This document shows, one piece after another, positions 34,051 to 43,478 of a stretch of 64,000 nucleotides of DNA (position 1 is the first letter of the stretch; every line of letters starts with the position of its first letter). The notes beneath the pieces are model-generated. The model made no database searches, was not told the DNA's origin, and saw only the letters and a program-made list of their open reading frames with translations. The stretch comes from Chitinophagaceae bacterium UBA7600 (lineage in GTDB: Bacteria; Bacteroidota; Bacteroidia; Chitinophagales; Chitinophagaceae). Both the position numbers and the translations under genes were made by a program. The stretch lies in contig DLKC01000073.1 of the NCBI GenBank assembly GCA_002478885.1, positions 1-64,000 of the forward strand, read 5' to 3'.

Positions 34051-35370
34051 TTAATTCATCCCGATTTTTTTAAGCAGGCAATTCCCAACCATTGCTCCAT
34101 GAATAAGGCTGGTATCAAGGCTTGCGCGGTAATGAATGCCTCCATACAAGCGGCTGATCGAAGCTTCGGCAGCTGCCTGCCTGAATGATGTAAAGTCTCT
34201 CGTCATGCCGATATATGCCGAATCGCAATTGTCGTGGAAAGCAAAATTATCGCCAAACAAAGAGGTGAGTACAGTGGAAGCCGATCCTGAAATAGTTGCA
34301 TGGCCAGCCGTGTATTCAGGGAATGGCGGCGTTTGCAGGTAAGGCGTCCAGGCATTGTCAAACCAGCTTTCTACCAACGTTACAGGGCGCACATATTCGA
34401 AATAAAATTTAGAATCCCAGCAGGAGATAAATCCGTCGAGCAAAGCGATGCCGGTAAGCGCATAAGCCTTTGCTGTTTTTACTTCATCAGCATTTGACTG
34501 GCGGCAGGCAATAGCGGTTATGCCCATCCAATGGCCACCGGGTGTTATTTTTTTATTGGCAAACATCAGGTGTCCTGAGTGTTGCGTTACAAAGGGATTA
34601 TCATCCCAATACGTTGCAATGGTCTTTTCTGAATCTGACAGGTTTTTGTTAACAGTATAAACGTCTTTCACCATTTTATAAAACAAACTGTTGCTGTCTT
34701 TGCTGTAAGGGAATGGCGGCATGGGCCTGAATTGAGAACTTGTATCCAGCGAAAATGGTTTTATCATACGCCAGTAAGGCTCAGTGCCATCAAAATAGTC
34801 TGGGGGTGTTGGCTGCCATTTGCCATCTGCATCGCTGCCAAGATATTTTGACATACCGCGGGTTTCCTTATACATATCTTTTTTAGCACGGGCTAAAATA
34901 GTTTTGCCGATAGTATCGCCGAATGCGATAGAACGGCTATAAACGTCTTCTGCCAACGCCTGTTTAAAAACATTTTCCAGCGAGTCTTCGTAACGATGCA
35001 AAACAGTATCGGAGAAAATGCGGATGTTGTAAGCCACCGTGCAAAACGCTTTGGATGCAGCAAGTGTGTAATCATATTGCTTCCCGTTTTCGGGCTGGGG
35101 CATTTTGCCAAACCCGTTAAGCTTTTCTGCTATAGATTCATTACCGGGTTTTGCAAAGCGTATGGCCTCGTAAGAAGCCAGTGAAGTGTAGGCATAAATT
35201 CTTGAAGCCACAGGCGGCGAAAACACGTCGTAAATGATTATCTGCGTTAACTGATCCTGGTTTTCATGCAGCACATCTGTACTATTTATTGTGGGCTTCT
35301 TTGCATCCTGGCAACCAAACAATGCAGCTGAGCATAATAGAACAACCATCGGTAGGTTAAAAGATTTCAT
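34051..35370 (-). CDS. Vanadium-haloperoxidase-like/PAP2 lipoprotein
   Basis: 439 aa, a lipoprotein (A-L-F-G-C at residue 20). The C-terminal half carries the vanadate/phosphate-site signature shared by vanadium haloperoxidases and PAP2 phosphatases: Lys321-x6-Arg328-Pro, a G-H with His357, and Ser406-Arg407-x5-His413. The usual P-S-G-H is Y-T-A-G-H here, so the oxyanion-contacting Ser is Ala355. It may be a haloperoxidase, a phosphatase or a variant with altered activity. It is last in the six-gene minus-strand run and is preceded at 66 bp by the cytochrome/VCBS gene. Confidence 0.82.
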   Translation of the reverse strand: MKSFNLPMVVLLCSAALFGCQDAKKPTINSTDVLHENQDQLTQIIIYDVFSPPVASRIYAYTSLASYEAIRFAKPGNESIAEKLNGFGKMPQPENGKQYDYTLAASKAFCTVAYNIRIFSDTVLHRYEDSLENVFKQALAEDVYSRSIAFGDTIGKTILARAKKDMYKETRGMSKYLGSDADGKWQPTPPDYFDGTEPYWRMIKPFSLDTSSQFRPMPPFPYSKDSNSLFYKMVKDVYTVNKNLSDSEKTIATYWDDNPFVTQHSGHLMFANKKITPGGHWMGITAIACRQSNADEVKTAKAYALTGIALLDGFISCWDSKFYFEYVRPVTLVESWFDNAWTPYLQTPPFPEYTAGHATISGSASTVLTSLFGDNFAFHDNCDSAYIGMTRDFTSFRQAAAEASISRLYGGIHYRASLDTSLIHGAMVGNCLLKKIGMN

Positions 35371-35436
35371 GCTGTTTTTTTACAAATTTTATTAATTTAT
35401 TATAGTTAAAAACTAACCTGTATCATACCGGGAAAA

Positions 35437-37002
35437 CTATCTCCCTGTATTTTTCAGCAACAGGAAAGGCGGCCCTTTTTCAAACTGCACAGGAGATTTG
35501 ATCATACCCGGGGCGGAGAAATTACCGAGCACCAAATCTATTTTGCCATCGCCATCAACATCACCGGCATCCATCGTAAGCCATCTGCCTTTATTCGCCT
35601 CCGGGATATTGTAAGGCCTGAAGTTAAAGCTTCCATTATTTTGTAAATAAACAAAGCCTTCTTCAGGTCTGCTGCTGTAATCCGCAAAAAATGAAATAGA
35701 AGCTATATCAAGATCACCATCATTGTCAAAGTCTCTTGCCATCGCTTTAAAGCAGCCATTGATGTGAAAAAAGTATTGTTGCGTATAATTATTCCTGCCA
35801 TCGTTTGTATAAATATAAACACCATGATATGGCTTCAGCACCCTGGAGAAATCCGCATTATCACCACAACTGTACACAATATCGTCGAACCCATCCTTAT
35901 TAAAATCAGCCAGTTCAAAATAGGTTGAGCCATAACAGGGCGGAAACCGGAGTAGTCGCTTCTCTTCAAAATTCCCGTTTCCTTTATTGGTATAAAGAAA
36001 AATACTTTCATCAGCCTGCGCAAACAACACATAAATATCCGGAAGCCCGTCTTTGTTATAGTCCCGCACATACGCTTTTATCGCACCCGGGACTTCCCGT
36101 AAAACATGCCGCTCAAATTTATTATTTCCAAGATTTTCCATCCAGGAAAGTGCCCCTCTCAGGTTGCCATATTCACAAACCAGGCAATCGTTTCTACCGT
36201 CCTTATTAAAGTCGGCAGCAGTTATCTGTACCGGTCTCCTCAAACTATCAAACATAGGCTCCTGGCTGTAATTCATTTTTTGGGTGGCGCTCGTGATCAA
36301 TTTATGACCGCTTCCGTAGCGCCCGTTGTTTGGTATAATCACGCCAATATTCGCCGTAACAGCACTGTCTTTTTTAAAGTCAATATCAACAACCGGGTTA
36401 ATGATTTTGAAAGAATCAATCGGTTGCAGTTGGTTGTTAAAGCGCACCACAAATTTTTTATTGACATCGCCAATCACTAAAGTACCAGGGTACATTACCG
36501 AATCAAAACCTGCAAAGCAGGTATGCGCACTATCATAAGAAACAGGCGGAATAACCGCGCTAAACAACGATAGCCCGGTACCAATAGCCACATCATTTTT
36601 ATTTGCATCCAGCGTATCAGGCGATAAGGCTGTGTAATAATCGAGAATACTTTGCCATTGCGGCCCGGTTAATACAGGTTGAGATGGATAAAAACCCTCT
36701 CCAAGATCATGGTCGTATTTGTAGGAAGGATAAGTTTCATAGCCATAGTTGAAAATGCCAAGCATCGGACCCATCATCGGGAGCACGCCTTTTCCCCAAC
36801 TTTTTGTATCAAGCAAAGACGGATCGGGTAACAGGTGGCACGATTGGCAATACATTGCTGCAAGCTGTTTACCCATTTCAATACTACCATCACTCACATG
36901 CTGATGCGTACTGTTTTTCTGGTATTGTTCACAGGAGGTAAACAATAACCCCATAAAACTCACCAATGCAATAACCGAAGCAACCCTTTTACGATATTTC
37001 AA
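35437..37002 (-). CDS. Lipoprotein with c-type haem motif and VCBS/FG-GAP propeller
   Basis: 521 aa. The start appears to be TTG at 37002: it gives K-Y-R-K-R, a hydrophobic segment and lipobox F-T-S-C (residue 24), while the next ATG would remove the charged n-region. A single CxxCH haem motif (C-Q-S-C-H, about residue 52) with possible Met ligands L-P-M-M-G-P-M is followed by FG-GAP repeats such as D-F-N-K-D-G-R-N-D, D-Y-N-K-D-G-L-P-D, D-F-D-N-D-G-D-L-D and D-V-D-G-D-G-K-I-D. The fusion suggests an outer-surface or periplasmic redox protein, possibly serving the neighbouring peroxidase-like protein (inference). Confidence 0.82.
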   Translation of the reverse strand: MKYRKRVASVIALVSFMGLLFTSCEQYQKNSTHQHVSDGSIEMGKQLAAMYCQSCHLLPDPSLLDTKSWGKGVLPMMGPMLGIFNYGYETYPSYKYDHDLGEGFYPSQPVLTGPQWQSILDYYTALSPDTLDANKNDVAIGTGLSLFSAVIPPVSYDSAHTCFAGFDSVMYPGTLVIGDVNKKFVVRFNNQLQPIDSFKIINPVVDIDFKKDSAVTANIGVIIPNNGRYGSGHKLITSATQKMNYSQEPMFDSLRRPVQITAADFNKDGRNDCLVCEYGNLRGALSWMENLGNNKFERHVLREVPGAIKAYVRDYNKDGLPDIYVLFAQADESIFLYTNKGNGNFEEKRLLRFPPCYGSTYFELADFNKDGFDDIVYSCGDNADFSRVLKPYHGVYIYTNDGRNNYTQQYFFHINGCFKAMARDFDNDGDLDIASISFFADYSSRPEEGFVYLQNNGSFNFRPYNIPEANKGRWLTMDAGDVDGDGKIDLVLGNFSAPGMIKSPVQFEKGPPFLLLKNTGR

Positions 37003-37056
37003 AATACAGTTTATTTAAACATTTAAAATACGCGGCGGCAACGGGTGATTATTTTG

Positions 37057-37116
37057 GAACCCGGCCAAACAATACTGTTAGGCTTTCGTTGCGTCGCACG
37101 CTTCAACACCTGGTAC
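37057..37116 (+). repeat. Dispersed repeat, solo arm (standard core)
   Basis: GAACCCGGCC ... TTCGTTGCGTCGCACGCTTC ... GGTAC. It lies in the 137-bp gap between two genes of the presumed six-gene run. Confidence 0.82.
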
Positions 37117-37139
37117 TATACTGAACAACAGTGAAAATG

Positions 37140-37598
37140 CTACTTTACTATTACTGAATCTTTAAAGACTTCTCCCACAAAAGCGACCTTATGATAAGCC
37201 TGGTTGCTTGTATTGGTTCTAACGCTGATCGTCTTTTTCAATTCGCCTAACTGGCCATTCCATTTATAAGATGCCGTTACTACGCCTTCTTTGCCGGGCT
37301 GTATCGGTTCTTTGGGGTAATCCGCGACGGTACACCCGCAGGAAGGCGCAACAGTAATAATAAATAGCGGTTTATTGCCTGTATTTTTAAACCGGAATTT
37401 TATCCGGGCAGTATCTGTTGTTTTAATGCGGCCAATATTTACAAGCGTGTCTTCCCAAAGTATTGTTGTGTAGTTGGCCGTGTCCATTTGCGCTATCAAT
37501 GAAGGCTCAATACCAAGGTTATTCTGGTATGGATTTTCATCGCTGCTGCAGGAAATAAAAACAAGTATGCAAATTACACAACCGGTAAACAGTTTCAT
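37140..37598 (-). CDS. DUF1573 lipoprotein
   Basis: 152 aa from the ATG at 37598, with lipobox F-I-S-C (about residue 16). It carries a complete DUF1573 domain: F-K-F/R-F-K-N-T-G-N-K-P-L, P-S-C-G-C-T, P-I-Q-P-G-K-E-G, and V-R-T-N-T. The domain resembles an Ig-like ASPM/MSP fold and is very common among Bacteroidota surface proteins; its function is unknown. Upstream in-frame starts at 37622 and 37670 are possible but do not yield a better signal. Confidence 0.85.
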   Translation of the reverse strand: MKLFTGCVICILVFISCSSDENPYQNNLGIEPSLIAQMDTANYTTILWEDTLVNIGRIKTTDTARIKFRFKNTGNKPLFIITVAPSCGCTVADYPKEPIQPGKEGVVTASYKWNGQLGELKKTISVRTNTSNQAYHKVAFVGEVFKDSVIVK

Positions 37599-37664
37599 CA
37601 CTTCGCCATGCGGGTATTTCATATTCCTTATTAGAACGATTTTATTGCTGCACAACGTGGTCCG

Positions 37665-37722
37665 GTACAAGTGTGCGACGCAAGTAAAGCAAAATACAGG
37701 TGCTGCAGCCGGGCTAAAAAAT
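37665..37722 (-). repeat. Dispersed repeat, solo arm (standard core)
   Basis: GTACAAGTGTGCGACGCAAG ... GCAGCCGGGCTAAAAAATA. The CCGGGC end points to the stop of the ASPIC/UnbV gene 13 bp away. Confidence 0.87.
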
Positions 37723-37734
37723 AAGCACGCAGTT

Positions 37735-40700
37735 TTACAGGTCTATCTTCCGCTGGTGGCCACTTGCATCGGTTATGGTAACAGATGCGACATTGGCGTC
37801 GGCATCAATAAACCTGGCCGACTGTGAAAGAAAGGAATTTCCATAGTAGCATTCCTGCTTTTGGATTTTGCCGTTCTTGTATTGTATAGCCGCACTTACA
37901 TCATTTGGTTGAAGGGGAATGAAATGCAGGTTACATTTGGCTTTGAAAATTTTTAAAGGTCCCCGGTTTTGCGCAGCGGCAAGCAAACAACTACCCGATT
38001 TACTCCTAAGCTTTACAAGCGCTTTGCCATTGCCCGGAATATAAATGCCACTTTGCAAAATGGTCAATGGCATGAAATTTCCCTTGCCATCGCCTTTCAT
38101 AAAAAGGCCATTTAAAGCATCGTAGCGGCCGGTGGAAACATCGGTGCCGTAATCGTTTCCATTGATGACTACATCGAGGTTACCATCGCCATCGAAATCA
38201 TCGGCCACCATTCCGCACAACATCGAAAACTGGGCTTGCGTGGGCAATGGCTGCAGGCTGAACTTGCCGTTACCGTCGTTACGGATATAGCATGACTTAA
38301 GATTATTGGCACGATAAATAATCGCTCCCTTAAGTTGTTCAGGGGAAAGCACAGAGTCCATTGTTGACATCGCGTATGTTCTGTAGCTCTGGAATTTTGA
38401 ACGCATTGCGATCATTTGCTTGATAAGATCATCCCTGCCTTGTGCCGGGAACTCCCTCTTCGCCTGGTCTTCCATACTCGTAGGGAGGTACAGAGAGGGA
38501 ATGGCATCGTAGCTGCCGTTGTTATCAAAATCTTTGGCGTATACAGAAACAGGATATTGATCGCTTGCTTTATAAAAAGAATTTTGCCCAACATTGCCTG
38601 CGATGTAATCAATATCACCATCGTTATCAAAATCACCTGGAACGATGCTGTTCCACCACCCGGTTTGTGTGCTTATACCTGATGCAGCCGTAACGTTTTT
38701 GAATACACCCTTATCATTTTTCAGGAAGGTTACAGGCATCCACTCACCGGCTAGCACAAGGTCTTGCCAACCGTCATTGTCAAAATCGGTAAACACCGCA
38801 TCGCAGACCATACCGATATTGGTCAGGTCTTTGGCAACAGTAGACGTAACATCGGTGAATTTGATTTTACCGTCTTTGCTGTCATTTCTGAAAATAAAGC
38901 TGGATACAGGTTTAGGATAATTCCAGGGATCTACCCGGCCGGCAACAAAAAGGTCGAGATCGCCATCTTTATCATAATCAATCGCCCTTACACAAAATTT
39001 GCTGGTAAGATTTTTAGGTAATGCGGTCGTATCTGGCTTAAAGTTTCCTTTCCCGTCATTTACATAAAACCTGTCCTCGTAACAGGCATTGTTATGATCG
39101 TTTATGTAGCCACCGGAAGCAATATAAAGATCGGCGTCGCCGTCATTATCCGCATCAAATAAAAGAATGCCAAGGTCCTGTGACTTCTTTTTATCTGTTC
39201 CGGTGTCGGCTGTTAGCGCTTTGGATAAAAAAGTGCCGTTTACCTGTTGCAAAAATACCTGGGCGCTGTAACCTACCGAACCACCGATGATCATATCATC
39301 AAGACCGTTATTATCAATATCACCGGCAGCCAGGGCAGGATCAAATTCAGATAATTTATGTGGCAATAATTTTTGGAGGTTGAAATCAACAAAGTCCTTT
39401 TCCCGGTGAACAAAATGAATATTTACAGAATCGGAAATCTCCCTGAATAATGTATTTGTCGCAATAACATCATGCGTAAAAGAAAAGTCAGCTTTTGCGT
39501 CAGCGATATTCACTACAAGCAGGGTATCTGCGTTTATGTTTTGAATCCGCTGCATTTTGCCATTAGGCCATCTTATCACCACTGAGTCGACCTTCGTTGT
39601 TTTGCCAAGACCAAACAATGCCCGGCTATCTACCGAAGAAAGGTATCCCCGGTAGGGAGTGTTTTCCCAGTACTGCATTTTAGTGCTGTCGTAATATACG
39701 TTGGCGTAAGCGCCAAGGCCATTGGTGTTTTTGTTATCGCCCACAAAACGGATCTGTAAAAAATGGCTGCTGTCTGCAAGTTTTTGCCTCGTGTTGTTGT
39801 TGTAAACGATCGGTTCGCTGTTGATGTTATTAACTACCACATCAAGATCGCCGTCGTTGTCAAGATCGGCATACACTGCGCCGTTGGAAAAAGATGGCAT
39901 ATCCATTCCCCAACTTGTTGTTACGTCTGAGAAGGTGAGGTCCGCGTTGTTTTTAAATGCATAATTGTGAAGCTTTACTTCGGGGATTTGGCTAAGAATG
40001 GTCTTCTTGGTAGCAATATTTGTTGCCTGGTTACGGTATGATATAAAGTCGTGATCGGTCAGGTCTTTGGGGTACCCGTTTGTAACAATAATATCCCGGT
40101 TACCATCATTATCAAAGTCGGTAACAAGCGGTGTCCAGCTCCAATCCGTTTCAGCGATGCCGGCGAAAAAGCCGATGTCGCTGAATGCCGGAACGCCAAC
40201 CGAATCATTTTTACCAACCCTTGGCCCCTGGTTTAACTGCAGGGTGTTTCGGACATATTGGTAATTGTAGCCAAAGTGATCGCTATTCTGGTATTTCTGA
40301 TAACTGATGGAGTTAAGCATCATCTTTTTTCTGAAGTTGTCTTCAGGATCCATGTCAAGCGCTACCACATCGGCAAGCCCGTCGTTATTTACATCCACAA
40401 TATCATTGCCCATTGCATTGGCCGACGTATGTTTAAAATAAGTGGAAAGCTCTTCGGAAAACGTTCCGTCGTGGTTGTTGATCCAGAGCAGGTCATTCGA
40501 GATAAAATCATTGGTTACATAAATATCTTTCCAGCCATCACCGTTGATGTCTGTAATGTTTACAGAATGCCCGTACCCCTCGGTTTGTATACCGGCCTCT
40601 TTCGAAACATCGGTATAAAACGGGTGCTTCAGGGAATCACTCCAGTCGTTGCGGTAAAGCCTGCCCGTGCTTGGGTTCTCCCCATTCCGGAGTACCGGGT

Positions 40701-41316
40701 GAAAATTATCAGGAAAAACTGAAGTGTTAACCGCGTTGGTCACAATATATACATCGAGATCGCCATCATTATCGTAGTCGAAAAATGCAGCCTGTGTTGA
40801 CTGGCCCGTATCTGCAAGACCATATTCACCGGCCATTTCTTTAAAACGGGGCAATTTGTCTTTATCAACCCCCTGGTTAACATACAACAAATTCTTTCGC
40901 TGATCACCTGAATGCTTTAGGGTTGCGCTTACATAAATATCCTGCAGGCCATCGGCATTAATGTCAACGACCGCCACTCCCCTGCACCATTCGCCGTTGC
41001 CACCGGTTCCCGCTTTATCAGTTATATCTTCAAATTTAAAATCGCCTTTATTCAAATAGAGTTTGTTACTAACCAGGTTGCCGGCGAAATAAAGATCCTG
41101 GAGACCGTCGTTATTAAAATCTCCAACGCCAACGCCACCGCCATTATAAATGTTGGTGATATCAATCGGGTTAATAGAATCATTTTCCACAATGCTGTTG
41201 GAAAAATGAATACCCGTTTCGTCAGGGCCAAGCGCCGTAAATAGGGTGTCTTTACTATTGCAGGAGGCAAACAGTAAAAGCAAACCCAAACACCTTAATA
41301 AATTAATACATCTCAT
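37735..41316 (-). CDS. ASPIC/UnbV VCBS-repeat lipoprotein (CRTAC1-like)
   Basis: 1193 aa from the ATG at 41316 (MRCINLLRC; lipobox F-A-S-C near residue 18). At least 14 calcium-type D-x-D/N-x-D-G repeats are visible, for example D-F-N-N-D-G-L-Q-D, D-Y-D-N-D-G-D-L-D and D-F-D-G-D-G-N-L-D. These predict two integrin-like propellers, with an ASPIC/UnbV module between them (I-R-W-P-N-G-K-M-Q-R-I...). It should sit on the cell surface. It lies 374 bp downstream of susD and is followed by a DUF1573 gene. The frame upstream of 41316 to 41610 is repeat-derived and is not included. Confidence 0.9.
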   Translation of the reverse strand: MRCINLLRCLGLLLLFASCNSKDTLFTALGPDETGIHFSNSIVENDSINPIDITNIYNGGGVGVGDFNNDGLQDLYFAGNLVSNKLYLNKGDFKFEDITDKAGTGGNGEWCRGVAVVDINADGLQDIYVSATLKHSGDQRKNLLYVNQGVDKDKLPRFKEMAGEYGLADTGQSTQAAFFDYDNDGDLDVYIVTNAVNTSVFPDNFHPVLRNGENPSTGRLYRNDWSDSLKHPFYTDVSKEAGIQTEGYGHSVNITDINGDGWKDIYVTNDFISNDLLWINNHDGTFSEELSTYFKHTSANAMGNDIVDVNNDGLADVVALDMDPEDNFRKKMMLNSISYQKYQNSDHFGYNYQYVRNTLQLNQGPRVGKNDSVGVPAFSDIGFFAGIAETDWSWTPLVTDFDNDGNRDIIVTNGYPKDLTDHDFISYRNQATNIATKKTILSQIPEVKLHNYAFKNNADLTFSDVTTSWGMDMPSFSNGAVYADLDNDGDLDVVVNNINSEPIVYNNNTRQKLADSSHFLQIRFVGDNKNTNGLGAYANVYYDSTKMQYWENTPYRGYLSSVDSRALFGLGKTTKVDSVVIRWPNGKMQRIQNINADTLLVVNIADAKADFSFTHDVIATNTLFREISDSVNIHFVHREKDFVDFNLQKLLPHKLSEFDPALAAGDIDNNGLDDMIIGGSVGYSAQVFLQQVNGTFLSKALTADTGTDKKKSQDLGILLFDADNDGDADLYIASGGYINDHNNACYEDRFYVNDGKGNFKPDTTALPKNLTSKFCVRAIDYDKDGDLDLFVAGRVDPWNYPKPVSSFIFRNDSKDGKIKFTDVTSTVAKDLTNIGMVCDAVFTDFDNDGWQDLVLAGEWMPVTFLKNDKGVFKNVTAASGISTQTGWWNSIVPGDFDNDGDIDYIAGNVGQNSFYKASDQYPVSVYAKDFDNNGSYDAIPSLYLPTSMEDQAKREFPAQGRDDLIKQMIAMRSKFQSYRTYAMSTMDSVLSPEQLKGAIIYRANNLKSCYIRNDGNGKFSLQPLPTQAQFSMLCGMVADDFDGDGNLDVVINGNDYGTDVSTGRYDALNGLFMKGDGKGNFMPLTILQSGIYIPGNGKALVKLRSKSGSCLLAAAQNRGPLKIFKAKCNLHFIPLQPNDVSAAIQYKNGKIQKQECYYGNSFLSQSARFIDADANVASVTITDASGHQRKIDL

Positions 41317-41369
41317 GCTACACTCACTTAAAAGCATCATTAACGATGCGCGGATAATCAATATTTTTT

Positions 41370-41609
41370 TGGAGCCATCTTCGGTCCGTTCTTCGGCTTT
41401 ACTGGCACCACTGTGCCGGCTTATCTGGCATCGTACAATTGTGCAGCATACACGAAGCGGCAGTAAATCATTTTTTGGAGCAGGGCGTTTCGTGAAATTA
41501 CGGCATAAAACGATGCAGGTACACATGCCCGGTTGATATGCTGCAGATGAAAGGATTGCGACGCAACGAAGCTGAGCGGTGTATCTGCTGCCGGTACTGT
41601 AAAAAAACA
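41370..41609. repeat. Dispersed repeat, facing pair (hairpin-type core + standard core)
   Basis: Left arm about 41370-41444 contains TGCCGG-CTTAT-CTGGCA (41414-41430) and GTACAATTGTGC; right arm about 41540-41609 contains GGATTGCGACGCAACGAAGC and ends CTGTAAAAAAAC. Arm ends are diverged. It fills the gap between susD and the UnbV gene (41317-41690), where only the susD terminator is otherwise seen. Confidence 0.65.
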
Positions 41610-41627
41610 AGTATTACCAATAGTATC

Positions 41628-41663
41628 AAAAAAAGAGGCAGAGCTATTAACTCTACCTCTTTT
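41628..41663 (-). terminator. Terminator after susD
   Basis: On the minus strand AGAGGTAGAG and CTCTGCCTCT pair (one G-U) around a 7-nt loop and are followed by seven Ts. It would separate the susCD transcript from the UnbV gene unless read-through occurs. Confidence 0.85.
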
Positions 41664-41690
41664 GCTTATCTAAATCAATTTTAATAAGGA

Positions 41691-43457
41691 TTAATAGCCA
41701 GGATTCTGAACAAGGCGTGTTGTACCGTCAGAATTCAGGTTATCGATCTCACCCTGTGGAATAGGGAAGTACTCGTTCTTACCTGCAGTCCAGTGTGCAT
41801 TAGCTTTTAACGGCATAATAGTTCTGTACCTGTCGTAGTAAGCATTCAATACAGTACCTGCTGTCCCGTATCTTACGAGGTCGAAGAAACGATGGCCTTC
41901 CATTGCGAGTTCAAGCCTTCTTTCGAACTGAACAGCTTTAACTGCGTAGTCCTTTGAAGGGAATGAAGTGTAACGGGCAATAACATATTTGTCAGCAAGC
42001 GTTTCGCCGCCGGCCCAAACTGCATTTGGCGCGTCGTAAGTACCGTCTTTGTAAACCCATGCTTCTTTGTGATCAACCATTCTTCCGCGAACCTGGTTTA
42101 CATAATCCAGTGCTCCGGAAAGATCATTTGCATCAGCGGCACATTCAGCAGCCCAAAGCAATACATCTGAAAAACGGATGATATTTACGTTGTTGGCAAC
42201 AAGTTCTGTTGGCCCCCAATAAGCGCTACCTACGTCAGTATAGTTCTTTTGTGAAGCAGCATATACATTCTTGATAGGGCTAAAGTGACCATCAGCTCCC
42301 GGGTTCCTGATCCACGCATCACCAGGATGGTTACCCCAATCAAGATAAGGTATACCTTTTCTGCCCATGGTCCAGTCGATCCTTGGATCGAGATTGCCGG
42401 TGTATGGAGTTGTTGGATCACTTACGTGATTGCCGGTATACCATGTGTCGAGTAATGGAAGACCATTTGCATCTGTTTTGAAAGCATCAGCAAGGTCTTG
42501 TGATGGGTTGTAGAAACCGCAGCAGGCACCAGGACCACCAGTATAAGGGAAGTTCAAAATGTCGCCGTAGTTACCGTTAGGATCGCCACCCCAGTCAACT
42601 GAAGACCCGTCCTGTACAGAAGTTTGAGCTGCAAATACAGATTCAGCGCTGTTCTTCTGGGCTGGATTAAAGTTGGAGTAATAGTGAGGCATTAACGCAT
42701 ACTTTTCACCTTTTGAAGTTTTACCACTTGCGATGATTTCTTTCAACAGCGTGTATGCATCAGAATATTTGTGCTCAAACATGTAGCATTTAGCCAACAA
42801 CGATTTCGCAGCCCATTTATTTACCCGGCCTACCTGGCTCCAGGTTTCTGGTAACCCTGCGATTGCATCATTCAGGTCAGCTTCAATATTTGGCCATACA
42901 TCCACAGTATTCGTTGTGTTGTCTACTGTAAGATTTTCATCCGCATAAGGAATGTTGCCAAAGATTTTCTTCAGCTCAAAATGATAGAATGCTCTCAGGA
43001 ATTTGGCCTGTGCGATGATGGTTGTTTGTTCATCGGCAGGAATATCTGTTGCCAAAGGCAAAGTCTTTAACACGTCATTACAACGCTGTGCGCCGGAGTA
43101 GCAAAGTTTCCATTTTTGTGGAATAGCTCCGTTCGTAGGTGTAATTGACCAATCTTCCATTGGCGCAGCATCAGCCACGTCGGAAGGGTCAGAGCCTTTG
43201 TTGGCATCATCACCTGAAACACCACCAAATATCCAGTTGGAAGCGCCGGAAGCGAAACCGTCACCGGAAGCACCTTCACCGTCAACAAGCGAATAAGCGC
43301 CAATCAATATACCTTGAACACCCTGTTCGGTTGCAACAATCTCTGGATTTAATGTTCCCAAAGGTGGCTTGTTCAGAAAATCTTTGTTACAGGCCGCAAG
43401 TACCACAATAGCTGATAGGCCTGTTGGAATTAAAAATTTATATTTTATCTTTCTCAT
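41691..43457 (-). CDS. SusD/RagB family nutrient-binding lipoprotein
   Basis: 588 aa, lipobox L-A-A-C at about residue 23, then N-K-D-F-L-N-K-P-P-L-G. The SusD signature is clear: T-x-A-K-F-L-R-A-F-Y-H-F-E-L, TPR-like helices, and the C-terminal F-E-R-R-L-E-L-A-M-E-G-H-R-F-F-D-L-V-R-Y-G. It forms the lid on the SusC channel encoded 21 bp upstream. No glycan enzyme is nearby, so the ligand is not predictable. Confidence 0.97.
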   Translation of the reverse strand: MRKIKYKFLIPTGLSAIVVLAACNKDFLNKPPLGTLNPEIVATEQGVQGILIGAYSLVDGEGASGDGFASGASNWIFGGVSGDDANKGSDPSDVADAAPMEDWSITPTNGAIPQKWKLCYSGAQRCNDVLKTLPLATDIPADEQTTIIAQAKFLRAFYHFELKKIFGNIPYADENLTVDNTTNTVDVWPNIEADLNDAIAGLPETWSQVGRVNKWAAKSLLAKCYMFEHKYSDAYTLLKEIIASGKTSKGEKYALMPHYYSNFNPAQKNSAESVFAAQTSVQDGSSVDWGGDPNGNYGDILNFPYTGGPGACCGFYNPSQDLADAFKTDANGLPLLDTWYTGNHVSDPTTPYTGNLDPRIDWTMGRKGIPYLDWGNHPGDAWIRNPGADGHFSPIKNVYAASQKNYTDVGSAYWGPTELVANNVNIIRFSDVLLWAAECAADANDLSGALDYVNQVRGRMVDHKEAWVYKDGTYDAPNAVWAGGETLADKYVIARYTSFPSKDYAVKAVQFERRLELAMEGHRFFDLVRYGTAGTVLNAYYDRYRTIMPLKANAHWTAGKNEYFPIPQGEIDNLNSDGTTRLVQNPGY

Positions 43458-43478
43458 ATAGTCTGAATAAGTTATGAA

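Noticed and set aside
41317..41610. N-terminal extension of the ASPIC/UnbV frame
   Set aside because: The lipoprotein signal begins at 41316; the extension crosses repeat arms and has no similarity to a signal or domain.
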